Of a stretch of 64,000 bases of DNA, positions 1-14,312 are shown piece after piece. Each line of letters starts with the position of its first letter. Position 1 is the first letter of the stretch. Origin of the DNA: Elmis aenea (taxonomy: Eukaryota > Arthropoda > Insecta > Coleoptera > Elmidae); assembly GCA_947652605.1 (NCBI GenBank), contig OX393581.1, positions 24,360,788 through 24,424,787 on the forward strand, in the 5' to 3' direction. A program made the translations under genes and the position numbers. The notes below the pieces were generated by a model. The model did not search any database and was not told the origin of the DNA. It saw only the letters and a program-made list of their open reading frames with translations.

Positions 1-626
1 AGGTCATAACCAACTATGGTTTCCATTTAAAAAAATGCACGTTTGTAATTTATCTAAGAATTTAAACATGGCTTTTTGATGGATTTTATTTGTTTTGATC
101 TTAAATATCCAAATTAATACGTTAAACCTTATATTATTGAAAAGAGGAAAATGACGCTTTTCAATAAGGCCATTTTTCTCTCCATGCAAAGCTATTATTC
201 ACATTAGGAACATAAACATAATTCTAATTTTGACCACACGTTATGTCATTATGATAGTTAAATTATACTGTGGTTGTGGTTAAACCATAGTATAGAGATC
301 ATACGATAGGGACAGCTTACATTTTTTGTGTCCGTATTTTCATTGCGCATGTCACAAAATTGGAAATACTTTTTTAAATAGCCGAGGCGGGACAATTTTA
401 AATCATATGAACGCTATTTCGATTCTAACGTAGTTTTAACTTTGAACTTCTTATGTTTGTTTTTTTTTTATATAAATAATTTAAAATACTTGCATTTTAC
501 ATATGCTATTTGAACTTTTATATAAATTTGCGCCAATTTAACTAACGCCATCTATTAACTATAATATGATCCATATTGGATGAAATACTATTCAACAAAC
601 TTCAAAGGTGCCGACAGAAGCTGTCC
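1..626. other. Unassigned AT-rich sequence
   Basis: I see no gene here. The stretch is AT-rich with short open frames on both strands that resemble no family I know. A short motif around 255-290 (TGTGGTTAAACCATAG) is echoed near 2885-2905, which suggests fragments of a dispersed repeat. Confidence 0.4.
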
Positions 627-789
627 TTAGGCTGCGGTCACAGTGCATCCGTATTTGCCCGATTTTTACACTGCCGTACACGCCCGACCCCATCGGCCGA
701 CTGCCTCTTCCGACTTTGTGGTCATACTGCACACGTTTTGCAACCGATGTCATCAGTTTTTAATCGACAATCGCATAGTTTGCATCCAA

Positions 790-1156
790 ATGGATGATCA
801 GTTATTGCTGTTATTAGAAAACCCGTTGCTTCAAATATTATTGTTGGAGAACGAGCGGATGGAATGGGTTAATTTAATTTTTGCTGAGAGAAAAGTATGG
901 CAAATTTCATACATTGTTCCCAAGGCTGCTGGAGCAACCACTTAATTTTTTTGAATACTTCAGAATGCAAAGTGACACGTTCTGGTACATACTAAATGGG
1001 ATTAAGCAATTTATAAAAAAACAAAGCAATTTTAGAAAATGTTTTTCTCCAGAAGAACGGCTTGCGTTATTATTATTATTATTGTTATTTCGGCGGAGGT
1101 GGTCCCCTTTCAGTTTCCTGTACTGCGACCTATTGGTCTATTGTACCCTCTGGTGA
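790..1156 (+). pseudogene. Harbinger transposase N-terminal fragment
   Basis: The reading starts at ATG 790 (MDDQLLLLLE) and moves to another frame near 880. There it gives REKYGKFHTLFPRLLEQP and FFEYFRMQSDTFWYILNGI, ending with FRKCFSPEERLALLL. The signature F-x-YFRM ... NFRK-x-SPEERLA is typical of the region upstream of the DDE nuclease in insect Harbinger (HARBI1-like) transposases. The reading then runs into a TTA/TTG trinucleotide expansion and loses homology, so the catalytic DDE half is gone. It lies within TTA-flanked inverted repeats. Confidence 0.8.
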
Positions 1157-1184
1157 TAGACAAAGAAGTACTGTGTTCTAGAAA

Positions 1185-1440
1185 AACTCCAGAATTTTCT
1201 TTAAGGGTGTTTTCTTAACTCTTCTTGGTTGACTTTTTTCATCCCCAGAAGTCTACTCCGATAGTTTGTGAATCCTTCATACTGGCATATAACATGAAGA
1301 TGAGTTTCTTCTTTTCTTCTTTACCACATCCTCTGCATATATTGGTCTCTTAAGAGCCCTAATATATGTAGAAGAGTTTGTTTAGCTGTTAGCTCACAGT
1401 ATCCTGTAACGAATCCTATGGCTTGCGTTAACCGTGAGGT
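1185..1440 (-). pseudogene. Non-LTR retrotransposon RNase H/C-terminal fragment
   Basis: On the minus strand, three slightly frameshifted stretches give GYCELTAKQTLLHILGLL, then ICRGCGKEE, then ETHLHVICQYEGF and YRSRLLGMKKVNQEEL. This order (L-x-GH/Y-x-x-L..HL-x-x-L, a Cys-x-x-Cys, EET-x-x-H, R..LG) is the usual ending of the RNase H domain of Jockey/I/R1-type LINEs. Only about 80 codons remain. The fragment is embedded, reversed, inside the Harbinger element, so it was probably captured or inserted later. Confidence 0.6.
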
Positions 1441-1927
1441 AAGTTAACAAAAAAAAAACAATTTAAATAAGATTTTAACAAACAGTGAATGAACAATGAA
1501 TGAAACAATCATATATTATGAAACATGCCGGTTATAGTTGGAAATTATCAGGATATTCTTATATTTGGTACACTCAGGTATTAGGGCTCATCGGCATCGC
1601 GTTCGGTGATGGAGTTAAGCTGTTATTATAAAACGACGATTCTAATGAATTAGGGCTTTGCATGTTTTGTACCCTCCTATCCTTATATCATACAGCGTTT
1701 GCGGTCATAAACTAAAAGAATTAATTGTGTAGTATCTATCATTGTCATTGCGACGCTATACTAAATACTGCCGACACGACCGGAAAAAACAAAACTATTT
1801 GGTTTCAACCGTCAATCGGTTGAATATGTCAGTGTACGTCAGTGCTGGACGGCGCCACTGTGACCAACTCCACTTTGTTACTTGCATTTAATTATTCTAC
1901 CGATATCGGTCATGTATGCCAGTGTAA

Positions 1928-2345
1928 GAAATCGGGTAATCTATGCTTGTAAGGGGCCGGAAATCTGAAGTTGCAGCGACTAGCACTGACAGCGTCAACT
2001 TCCATAAAAGGGTTGCAGCCCACTATACACTACCGCTTAATAAAGTCTATGTGTTTATAGCTGGGGTTTATGCATAATGGTATGATTAATTTGTTGTTTT
2101 ATTCAGTGTTTTAATAAGTTATTTCAATTTTTCACTTCGTAACTAAACAGCTGTTTTATTGCAGGAGTTTTTATAACTTATTTCAATTTTTAACTAAACA
2201 TTTGTTTAGCCAGCCCATGTCATTGTTATAAGGTATTTAAAATTTGAAGTTGCTAACTAAATAGCTGTTCTTTTTTAATATGTAACTTAATAATGGCAAC
2301 TAATAAGATTTCCGGTCCCTTACAAGCATAGATTACCAGAAATCG
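1928..2345. repeat. Internal inverted repeat within the Harbinger element
   Basis: About 40 bp around 1928-1966 (GGTAATCTATGCTTGTAAGG, then GGCCGGAAATCT) recurs inverted around 2302-2345, overlapping the inner side of the right terminal repeat. The enclosed roughly 340 bp shows no coding sequence. Confidence 0.6.
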
Positions 2346-2382
2346 AGCAAATACGGATGCACTGTGACCGCAGCCTTACTGT

Positions 2383-2865
2383 CAGGGTTGTTCTTTTCAA
2401 TTTTTCGATTGTAATAGATTAGGGAAGAAAACTGTAATAGATTCCTTCAAAATGTAATAGATTTTTTTTTTCACTATACAAATGGCACAATCTACATGAT
2501 ATGCATGAATAGTACATTCCAGGTCTGTCGCCGTCAGAGTACGCATAGAATTATTGCATTTACTAGCCGTTTGAATAAAAGTTATGACGATTACTGCAAA
2601 AAAGTACTAATAATTAAAAGCGCCACCTACTGATAAAGTCATAAACTAACTCTAGGTACATTCAAATATTGTTTTACTGTGACGAAAAGAGCGTTAAAAT
2701 GCAAATTTCATATTTTCTTATACGTAAAATTGCTCTTTAGGAGACGGACATGGTTGAAAAATCGAGAACTGTAAATGTAATAGATTTGCTGCTTTTGTAA
2801 TAGCGTAATAGTTCCATGCTTATTGTAATAGATCTATTACAATTGTAATAGCAGGAACAACCCTA
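2383..2865. mobile_element. hAT-type MITE with TGTAATAGAT repeats
   Basis: The tips CAGGGTTGTTC (2383-2393) and GAACAACCCTA (2855-2865) are inverted repeats, and the 8-bp sequence CTTACTGT flanks both ends (2375-2382 and 2866-2873). An 8-bp duplication with CAGGG/TAGGG tips is diagnostic of hAT. The 483-bp body is non-coding but has several copies of the decamer TGTAATAGAT (or TGTAATAG) clustered near both ends, a likely array of transposase-binding motifs. Confidence 0.88.
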
Positions 2866-3297
2866 CTTACTGTGTGATTCTATACTGTGGTTAAATCATA
2901 GACAAGTATAGAATGGTAACTCTCAAAGAGGGGGTAAACCACTGTTTGTAACGCCATCTCTTAACGTGGCCTAAAGTTACTAACACATAGTTATGTTTTG
3001 TAATAATAGATGGACACACAACAAATGGCGCTCTTTTTTAAAATTTAAAATTCATATTTTAGGTAGTAAATAAAGAAAACCCACAAATAAACCACAATAC
3101 ATATATTTACAAAATAAAAATACATTCAAAGAACAAAAAATACAATTCACAATATGTATACAGCAAAATAATAATTGATCAAAATACAAAAGCTAAAGTA
3201 TTTACAATAAAAAATTATTGTAATCCATTATATTTTGTATGTTGTTCAATTCCTATGTAAACAGTTAACATTGTAATGTATTTGTTTTTGAAAAATA
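2866..3297. other. Unassigned spacer
   Basis: AT-rich sequence with no gene. It contains the phrase CGCCATCTCTTAACGTGGCC, which recurs with changes near 4472, and ATGGTAACTC near 2912, which recurs inverted near 4530. Both hint at a decayed element enclosing the THAP pseudogene, but I could not define ends or a target duplication. Confidence 0.4.
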
Positions 3298-3863
3298 TCA
3301 ACAATTGATAAAATATATATACAAGTCCCTGGAAGTGCTGGGTTGCTGATAGTCCCTGGAAGTGCTGGGCATGGGGGGCTCCTCAACAGGAATTACACTT
3401 TCTTGCACATTTTCTATCACTCTATGATATTGATGTTCCATTAAAACAAGCTGTGGATCAATCTACTGTCTCCGATCTTTATGCAAGGGAATAGAATCGA
3501 TATCATATGTTCTGTATTGCTGCCTAATTGGAAATCGAAAACTGTTGTCGACAGTCGCTTCAGCTCCAAAACCTACAGTTACAATATTGCGACATTGTAA
3601 AGCTGTTAAATAATAAAGCAACGTATTTCATTACCTGGCAAAAATAAGGTAGGCAATGAATACTTCTTAAGCCTCTTGCTCCCCTCATCTTTGCAAAATC
3701 CCGCAAAATGTGTGTCGCAGATTCTTACACTCTTGGTTAGTTGGTCATAACTTTTATAATATGGGTGTGCGATACGCTCTAACCAAATTTCGCAAATTTC
3801 CCGTTCTCGGAGTGGAAATAGATGCCTAAAACATATCAATACTTTTAAAATAAAATATTTCAT
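3298..3863 (-). pseudogene. THAP-domain protein relic
   Basis: On the minus strand, 3863-3636 encodes most of a THAP zinc-finger: F-x-HLFPLRERE, a Trp in EIWLERI, the ICDTHF cysteine/histidine pair and the closing motif LKKYSLPTLFLPG (compare AVPTiF of THAP domains). A GT..AG gap of only 32 bp (3634-3603) separates it from a second stretch ending at 3298. That stretch carries one in-frame TAG (3465-3463) and a duplicated PSTSRD motif typical of transposon-associated proteins. The first THAP cysteines would be upstream. Around 4215-4150 the reading KKWENVRDVSTKERIYIQ resembles the Trp-containing core of a MADF/Myb domain. THAP plus MADF genes accompany several DNA transposon families. The in-frame stop makes it a pseudogene, and 32 bp is too short for an ordinary intron. 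Confidence 0.65.
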
Positions 3864-4585
3864 TTAATTTACATACAGCAACAATCATGGCCAGATAACT
3901 TAGATAAGTTAGTAAAAAAGTTGTTTGTAATAAGCAAATTAACAATTGCATTTATAATTATAAGATTTACTCCGAAGAGATCATGCAAAATAATTGATTA
4001 TTTAAATGATACAATAATAGTTATTATGATGATGGGAAACCCAAACAGTTGTTAAATGAGATGCTTAATTATATGGCCATAATAGTAAAATATAACAAAA
4101 ACGATAATTAATATTTGAAGAACATTTGATTCATACCTACCTGCTTGAATATAAATCCTCTCTTTTGTGGACACATCACGAACGTTTTCCCATTTTTTAA
4201 CATGGTGTACAAAAATTACTTAAGTCCAGTAAACAAGTAAACATCATTTCAAATTTTGGGTGACACTAAATCTATACACAATAACACCAGAAATTACCTA
4301 AACATTACACCCTTAATTTGGAAGGTTTGTTAAAACCGTTAAAAGAACCGTTTTATAAATTATAACACACATTTTAATTTGACATAACGTTCGCGGTTTG
4401 AATCATCAGTTTAAATTCATATCTTGGAACCTTACCCGGTTGTTGTCTAAAATATTTAAATATTCTATAGTGGCGCCATCTTTGAACGTGGCCTGAAGTA
4501 CAAAATAGAATTCAGCCGCCATGGGCGAGTTACCATACCATGGGTTAAATTACGAAACAGTAAGCCACGAAACATACAGTAAGCA
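3864..4585. other. Unassigned AT-rich sequence
   Basis: Apart from the possible MADF-like codons at 4150-4215 (minus strand), I see no coding signal. The sequence has short direct repeats shared with 2900-2970 (CGCCATCT...ACGTGGCCT). Confidence 0.35.
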
Positions 4586-4593
4586 CACTACAC

Positions 4594-5174
4594 CATTGAA
4601 TAAAAAGATAAAGGAAGGAGCGTTATAGCGATACTAAGGCGTCCAGGTTAGCCTCTCAATATGGCAGATGCATGTTTCCGCTTCTCAGTGGCGTATCTAA
4701 CATTTTTAAATATGTATTGGTTAATGTAAATATTTGCTTTGTTTTGAATTGAGCCTGTTATTTACTTATTTATTTCTTGTTTCGTGGTTGAGGGAATTAA
4801 AAAAACGACAGCATATTTCAATATTTGGATTGTTTATTATGAGAGTTAAAAGATATGCAGTACACAAATGCACGCCACTGATATGACATACCATTTTGAC
4901 AGACCACATCAAATTTTCAATACATGATTACACTACAAAATATTAGTGTCTACTTACCTATGAAACGTAATCTTTTAATCTTCAACATTTTTTGACCTAG
5001 TAAGACTACAAGATCTGCAGCTAACCATTTTAGCACACAAAACCCTAAATTTCTTGACTGTTTGACCTGTCAAAACCGGCCGCCATCAGAGGTCATTTAT
5101 GTCGTAATTTCCGTCGCCGCCCAAACGCTGCAGTATAGTATTAAAAGCTCCTTCCTTTATCTTTTTATTCAATG
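4594..5174. mobile_element. hAT MITE, copy 1 (CATTGAATAAAAAG family)
   Basis: The inverted tips share the first 28 bp, beginning CATTGAATAAAAAGATAAAG, and the perfect 8-bp duplication CACTACAC flanks the element (4586-4593 and 5175-5182). At 581 bp it is non-coding. A second complete copy, in the opposite internal orientation, is at 40566-41148 with its own 8-bp duplication, and a truncated third copy is at 34475-34622. All three show high identity by eye, so the family moved fairly recently. Confidence 0.9.
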
Positions 5175-5752
5175 CACTACACAGGTTGGGAAAAGTTGGG
5201 AAACTTCCATATAAAACCGACTGAGGCCGGTATCTAGTTCCGTAAGTTATTCCACAGATGGCGATAAGTCTTAGAACCGGTTCGTGCACAAGATTCTGAT
5301 ATACAGCCGTATTCATAGTCCTTCCTTGAGGAATAAGGATTCCTTATTCCTCGTTTCATGTTTCATAAATCTACCTTGACCGAACAAGGAACCTTATTGG
5401 CTTCCTTATCTCAAGGGAGGTTACGAGCTTCCTTGAGGCTGAGATTAGCAGCATCGCGCAGAATCTAACCAAACATAATTTAACATTTCAAGTGAATGAT
5501 AGCTTTTTTTATTGAAAAAATTTAGTTTGGGCTGAAAGTAAATTTATTTGTTATTAAATTATTAAACACGAAAAGTGAAAGTGTTTTTTTTTTGTCCCAG
5601 AGGTTAACTGGTGAAACCACCGACTTTTTTCTCTATTTAAAGAAATATAAGAAATTACAAACGGATTTTTTATTGTTCATTTTATGATATTTTAAGTCTT
5701 TACAGTTAATCCTAATCCTGCCGTCCCAAATTTACCAATTTGTAATAGATAT

Positions 5753-6367
5753 GTCGTAGGCATAATGTAAAATTAGGCTTTTTATAAAACGCCTGGGCAT
5801 TTTACAAAAAGCCGGCAAACGAGCAAATTACAATTTTCTCGCATTTTGACAAGACAAATTACAAAATGCCGGCAGAATGTAAGCGTCTGAACACATATCT
5901 CGTTATGCCTGCTTATTTTTTAGGCATTTTATAATCTGCTCAATGTAACATAGTCAAAATATGCGAACCGACGGGCAAGGAAAAAATTACTCATTTACAA
6001 GAGTTTTATGTGAAAAAATGTAGTACAACATAGGTACAAATAAAACATATAATCATCTGTAAAATATAAAATAATCACTACTTCTTTAAAAACAACATAT
6101 AAATAAAACATATAATCATCTGTAAATATTAATTAATTAGTTATTAGAATGTTTCATCGGTGCGAACCACAAGTTTTAAGTTGTACGTTCAATCACTTCC
6201 CATATTTTGACTATGTTACATTGGGCAGATTATAAAATGCCTAAAAAATAAGCAGGCATAACGAGATATGTGTTCAGACGCTTACATTCTGCCGGCATTT
6301 TGTGATTTGACTAGTCAAAATGCGAGAAAATTATAATTTGCTCGTTTTGCCGGCTTATGCCTACGAC
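5753..6367. mobile_element. Foldback MITE with long arms
   Basis: The left arm (5753-5965) and right arm (about 6200-6367) are nearly perfect inverted copies starting GTCGTAGGCATAA. They share TTTTCTCGCATTTTGAC, AAAATGCCGGCAGAATGTAA and the segment ending near TTACATTG. Flanks AGATAT (5747-5752) and AGATAC (6368-6373) may be a slightly mutated duplication. The left arm carries about 40 extra bp near 5770-5812 that the right arm lacks. Non-coding. Confidence 0.75.
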
Positions 6368-6384
6368 AGATACACTATTAGGTT

Positions 6385-7659
6385 CAGTGCCGCCCTTAGA
6401 AGTTGCGGGGCCCTGGGCAATAATTTTTACATTATTTTTGGTTTGATTCAAAAGTATCATAAAACCTTCATCCTGAAGGAGAATGGTTTTGTTATACAGG
6501 GTGGTCCACTTTTTTGTAGCAGAACTTTAACAGTCAATACAAAAACTCATTTTAAAGCGATATTCTATATCAACATGGGTCCATAAACGCTTCATTTAAA
6601 GATTCAGGTTGTTGATATTTTCGAAAAAATATCGATAATTTTTAACCGTTTCCCAACCAGTAGATATATTTGAACCAAATTTGGTACACAGCACCACCTT
6701 ACAGGTAACAACATTCGGTGAGAATGGCAAGCCCCACAAGCAACCAGTGGCGGAGTTGTGGGGGTTCAGTTTTAATAAATTTTATTAAAAAAACTAGTAC
6801 GTCCCTTTTTAAAATCAAACTCTTGACTTCTCTTCGTATTTGCAACCGTTTGGCGCGAAATTATATTTATTTCACTATCCTCGCGAAAAATTTGCTCATA
6901 AGTCGATCTAAAAATATCGCGAAAAGCAGAAAATTGCAAATTGCAGAGTAAATGGTCAAAATGTGGATCATTAAGCGTTAACAGTAGAACTTCTTCCCTC
7001 ATTATTAGCATTTTCTGTTATTAAAAACATAAAAACTGCAAAATCGGTAATTACTTCTTTATTTAGAATATTAGCGATATTTTTAGATCGAATTTATGAG
7101 CTAATTTTTCCGGAAAATGGTAAAATAAATCAAATTCCGCGCTAAAAACGGTGGTAGATACGAAGAAAAGTCAAGAGGCACTTTTTGTTTAGAATAAAAT
7201 GCTCTACCCAAAAACCAGTTCGAGTTTGATTTTGAACAGGGCCGTACTAGTTTTTTATAAAACTGAACCATCACAACTCCGCCACTAATTGCTTGTGGGG
7301 CTTGACATTCTCACCGAATGTGGGATGTGGGTAACCTATAAGGTGGTGCTGTGTACCAAATTTAGTTCAAATATATCTACCGGTTGGGAAACGGTTAAAA
7401 ATTATCGATATTTTTTCGAAAATTTCAATACCCTGTATATTTGAAATGAAGAGTTTATGGAATCATGTTGATATGGAATATTCGCTTTAAAATGAGTTTT
7501 TGTATCGACTGACCTGCTACAATAAAGTGGACCACCCTGCGAATAAAATACTGAAGTAGAGGAGGTAAAATTTTATCCATTTCGTTTCAAAATGCGGACC
7601 ACTGGTAGCGCGGGGCCCCGGGCGCAGGCCCATATCGCCCATACTTAAGGGCGGCCCTG
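6385..7659. mobile_element. hAT element, non-autonomous
   Basis: The tips CAGTGCCGCCCTTAG and (inverted) CAGGGCCGCCCTTAA are flanked by the perfect 8-bp duplication ATTAGGTT (6377-6384 and 7660-7667). The 1275-bp body has GC-rich GGGGCCC ends and is almost entirely filled by a palindromic MITE. No transposase is seen. Confidence 0.88.
6497..7539. mobile_element. Palindromic MITE (CAGGGTGGTCCAC tips)
   Basis: Two arms of roughly 450 bp start CAGGGTGGTCCACTTT and fold back on each other around 6960-7050. TA precedes the left tip, while the right neighbour is CG, probably a decayed TA. TA-flanked CAGGGTG tips are shared by many palindromic elements in this window (for example 14466-15880, 36782-37549, 43029-44545, 49817-51152, 60049-60574). 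The arms contain the Tpi-unrelated open frames at 6718-7011, which are not genes. Confidence 0.8.
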
Positions 7660-8307
7660 ATTAGGTTAATGACTATTTGTCATATTCTATAATTTAAAAA
7701 ACTGTTAATCCAATGAGTTAACAACAATTTCTTGTGGACTGTAATTAACTTTCAATGTAATGCCCAATTACTACAAACAATATTTTGAGAAGTTAAATGG
7801 TTTCATATCATACCATTCTACATCAATTTTATAACCAAATAATCTTAGAAATACGAAACAAAACAATTTGTTGCTTGTTTTACTTGTAGTAAACATTTTT
7901 GAAGGCGCCCCATAATATCAGATTAGATTAGACCGGTCTATAACAAAATAGTGAGGTTATCTTTAGATTTAAAAAATCCGCTGATTTTCTGCACCGAACG
8001 CACAAGATCCAAAAATCCCTAAAATATAACGTCCTCCAGCAAGGGAGACTCGAGGTCTATTTGTGAAACAAGGCAACCTTGAAGATTCAAGGAAGCCTTC
8101 ATGAAGGCTTCCTCAATCCTTAAGATAAGGAAGGACTATGAATACGGCTGATAGTCAACGAGATTTAAAAGCTTTCGCTTAAAAAAATCGCAAAATTCGA
8201 ATTTAATCAATCATAGGAAAAAGATGTTTTTCGACGACCACTATGTAAAGCGAGTAATTTCGCAAGACTTACTACGACTGAAAATGACAAATTGCGAATG
8301 ACACTGG

Positions 8308-8362
8308 AAATTGTGTGCAAAGTGCACTTTGCACACATTTTCCTGCACTTTGCACACAATTT
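8308..8362. repeat. Compact palindrome GTGTGCAAAGTG and its echo
   Basis: A perfect 24-bp palindrome at 8313-8336 (GTGTGCAAAGTG followed by its complement) is followed within 10 bp by a third half-site (8344-8362), which also pairs with 8308-8326. This makes two alternative hairpins about 1 kb upstream of Tpi. Whether it is regulatory or a relic of a mobile element cannot be told. Confidence 0.75.
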
Positions 8363-8506
8363 CCGCTACTTTACACACGCTAAACGCGCTGTCAAGCAAA
8401 TCTAACCTCACAAGTGTCAAGTGTCACCAACGTCAAAAAAATGTTATTTTCACAACTTTTTGCAGATTTAATGATTGTGTCTAACTGGTCGTCGGAAAAG
8501 CATAGT

Positions 8507-8562
8507 GTACAACACGTGCTGAAAGAATATTTTACATATTCAACTTTCAGCACTAGTTGTAC
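8507..8562. repeat. Hairpin with CTGAAAG stem
   Basis: GTACAACACGTGCTGAAAG and its near-complement CTTTCAGCACTAGTTGTAC face each other across a roughly 18-bp AT-rich loop. No target duplication or coding sequence is attached to it. Confidence 0.65.
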
Positions 8563-9399
8563 AATATACTATTGAACCGAATTATTAGATCAGTTTTGTT
8601 CAAAACAAGATTCCACCTAGTTCAAGCACAGGTTCTTAAACTTATCGCCATCTAACGGATTTTTATGGTAAATGGTTTTTAGACTTATCGCCATCTAGCG
8701 AAATTTATGTCGATCAGTTCCAGATTTTTTTGACAGGCGTCCTAACATGATGTGTAGTAGGTACATAGATAAGTAGTGTAGTCATAGATAATATTTGAGA
8801 TCCTTCGCAAAGGTGTTTTGTTGTCTTAAGCTTGCCTATTTAACAATTATTTACTTGAGGGAATGGTTGATAAAAATTTTCCAACACGATAAGTTTCTGC
8901 TTAAATCGGTTTTATTAAAATTTCACTTGACCATGTCATGTAAGTGTAAAAAGGTATTTGTACTTTTATTTTTGTATTTTATCGACATAATATTGGCAGA
9001 CTTCAAGGAGCGGGTCAGGTTATTTAGTAATGAACTTGAGGCCGTATTTACTTCAACCACATTGGTCTTTTACCAACTCGTATCACGAACGCATACTAAA
9101 TATAGTTTCAAGTATAGGAACGTATTCAAATCCATTGACTTGCTCCCACCTTGCTCCAGAACTTGCTATAGAGAACTTGCTCTGTTGACCTTCAAAGGTG
9201 AATTGTAGGTTAAATCGCCGTAATCTTTAACCACAGTATATTTAAAAAAGTTTCAAATCTAATTGTGGTGTAATTTATTATTCATTTGCAAAGGTGACCC
9301 CAAGTTAAATTTTTAAAGAGTAATGGTTTACAATAAAATAGTTTTTAATTAATTTCAGCAAGAGTGTGGTTTCGTAATTTCAGCACATACTGCAAAAAA
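8563..9399. other. Upstream region of Tpi, no confirmed gene
   Basis: The motif CTTATCGCCATCTA occurs at about 8641 and 8686 and inverted at about 5260. A 137-codon open frame (8795-9208) has no recognisable domain and I do not call it. Two splice-acceptor-like sites, TTAATTTCAG (ends 9359) and GTAATTTCAG (ends 9383), precede the Tpi start, suggesting that an untranslated first exon lies upstream. Confidence 0.4.
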
Positions 9400-13239
<3,840 letters not shown>

Positions 13240-13743
13240 ATTAATTTTTGCATATTATATTAATTAGATAAGACAAAGTCTTAAGCACTTGAAAGATGAC
13301 AAATATTTAATAGTAAATAATAGAAAGAGGATTGTTGTAGATATGCAAAGTAATTGTTAAACAAGTCATGTTGGTTATTGTTTAACTTCTATATCTAGTT
13401 TGTTAGTTGTCATTTTTTTGTTGCATCTTAAATAGATGTGTGTGTGTGTATGCATAAATGTACAGGATTGGAATAAAGTCATATTGCAGTGCATTTCTTG
13501 CGAAAGCCTAATACAAAACAGTTAAATATTTTAGGTAATACAACTGAAGTAGTTGTCTCAAAATGTGAATCGAACATGTAACGTAAACCAACAAAAGTCG
13601 AGAAACGCTATTAAACTATAATCATTTATATAGCTTTGGTATGTTTACAATCATAAAATTAAATTTTTTTGGTAATTTTTGCATTTACTGTAACAGTTGA
13701 GTGTAATAAATACAATATCACTTGAAAGTATGCATTTTTATTA
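13240..13743 (+). other. Tpi 3' untranslated region and spacer
   Basis: After the stop at 13237-13239 the sequence is AT-rich with a short (GT)n run at 13438-13449. The canonical polyadenylation signal AATAAA lies at 13472-13477, which would give a 3' UTR of about 250 nt. Nothing else is recognised up to the repeat starting near 13744. Confidence 0.6.
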
Positions 13744-14312
13744 TACAGGGTGTTCCAGCCAAGATGAATTGTTCGATAGCTGTGTTATTGGTAGAATTTG
13801 TAAAAAAGTTTTAAAAAAAATTTGTGGTCATACACTACATAACCTAAAATTATTTTCAACTATACAGTGACCGAGCTCGGTGGCTGGTTGGTATGCAACC
13901 TAGCGAGTAAAGTCGGGAGGTGTGGGTTCGCATCCCGCGGCCGTCTGTCATCGTAGGGGTTTCAGGTGGTTTCCCCTACCTACTATAGGTAAATGCTGTG
14001 ACTAGTTCCACCTACCCTCTACCCTTACCCACCTAATCCTAGTTCCTTCCTCTTCCACTTCGGTGATAAGCCATAGCAGCAAAATAAATGATTAAAAAAA
14101 AAAAACTATACCTACAGTGTTTTGTTTTTTTACACCAATACGTAACTTTGTTTTTTTAAATAGATTACCCTGAATATTTTGTAATTTTTAAAGGCAACAT
14201 TAAATTTTCTTTTAAAATAATTAATGTGTACCCACAATCGATCTTTTTTGAGTTAATAAAGTTTTAATAAAAACGTTGACAGGAACAGGAATTAATAATA
14301 TTTTGCAAGGTA
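13744..14312. repeat. Dispersed repeat, left part (continues at 20449)
   Basis: This begins CAGGGTGTTCCAGCC. After removal of the SINE it matches 22110-22380 (shared AGTGTTTTGTTTT...TACGT, AATTTTTAA, TTGACAGAAACAGGA-like words). Its continuation is at 20449-20690, across the Tigger-like element inserted at the dinucleotide TA. The copy at 22110-22600 is uninterrupted and acts as the reference. Confidence 0.65.
13866..14103 (+). mobile_element. tRNA-derived SINE
   Basis: The 5' part has an A-box-like TGGCTGGTTGG and a B-box GGTTCGCATCC at the spacing of a tRNA promoter. It is followed by a unique body and a terminal A tract (14092-14105). The 8-bp AACTATAC flanks it on both sides (13858-13865 and 14104-14111), as expected of a target-primed insertion. 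The element is full length at about 240 bp and looks young. It would be transcribed by RNA polymerase III and needs a partner LINE for mobility. Confidence 0.9.

Larger units (their letters stand above)
630..2375 (+). mobile_element. PIF/Harbinger DNA transposon, decayed
   Basis: Terminal inverted repeats of about 36 bp (630-665 and 2340-2375) begin GGCTGCGGTCACAGTGCATC and are flanked on both sides by the trinucleotide TTA (627-629 and 2376-2378). A 3-bp TTA/TAA duplication is the hallmark of PIF/Harbinger. The 1746-bp body holds the start of a Harbinger transposase on the plus strand and, in opposite orientation, a fragment of a non-LTR retrotransposon. The element is non-functional. An 8-bp-flanked hAT element sits immediately to its right; its left target duplication overlaps the right TTA. 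Confidence 0.88.
5304..8150. mobile_element. DNA transposon with CAGCCGTATTCATAG ends
   Basis: About 24 bp at 5304 (CAGCCGTATTCATAGTCCTT...) recurs inverted at 8127-8150. The trinucleotide ATA precedes the left end (5301-5303) and follows the right end (8151-8153), a possible 3-bp target duplication. The inner ends carry further CCTTGAGG/CCTTAT palindromes. No transposase is recognisable. The body was later hit by a foldback MITE (5753-6367) and a hAT element (6385-7659). Confidence 0.7.

Noticed and set aside
1590..1640. Possible 5S rRNA-like words (GATGGAGTTAAGC)
   Set aside because: Only about 20 bases resemble 5S rRNA and the rest of the gene is absent.
8795..9208. 137-codon plus-strand open frame upstream of Tpi
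   Set aside because: No recognisable domain, composition is lineage-typical AT-rich, no splice or start context; could be part of an unseen 5' exon but cannot be supported.
9364..9399. Upstream in-frame extension of Tpi as the true start
   Set aside because: It would add 12 unconserved residues and lies across splice-acceptor-like sequence; the start at 9400 gives the canonical N-terminus.
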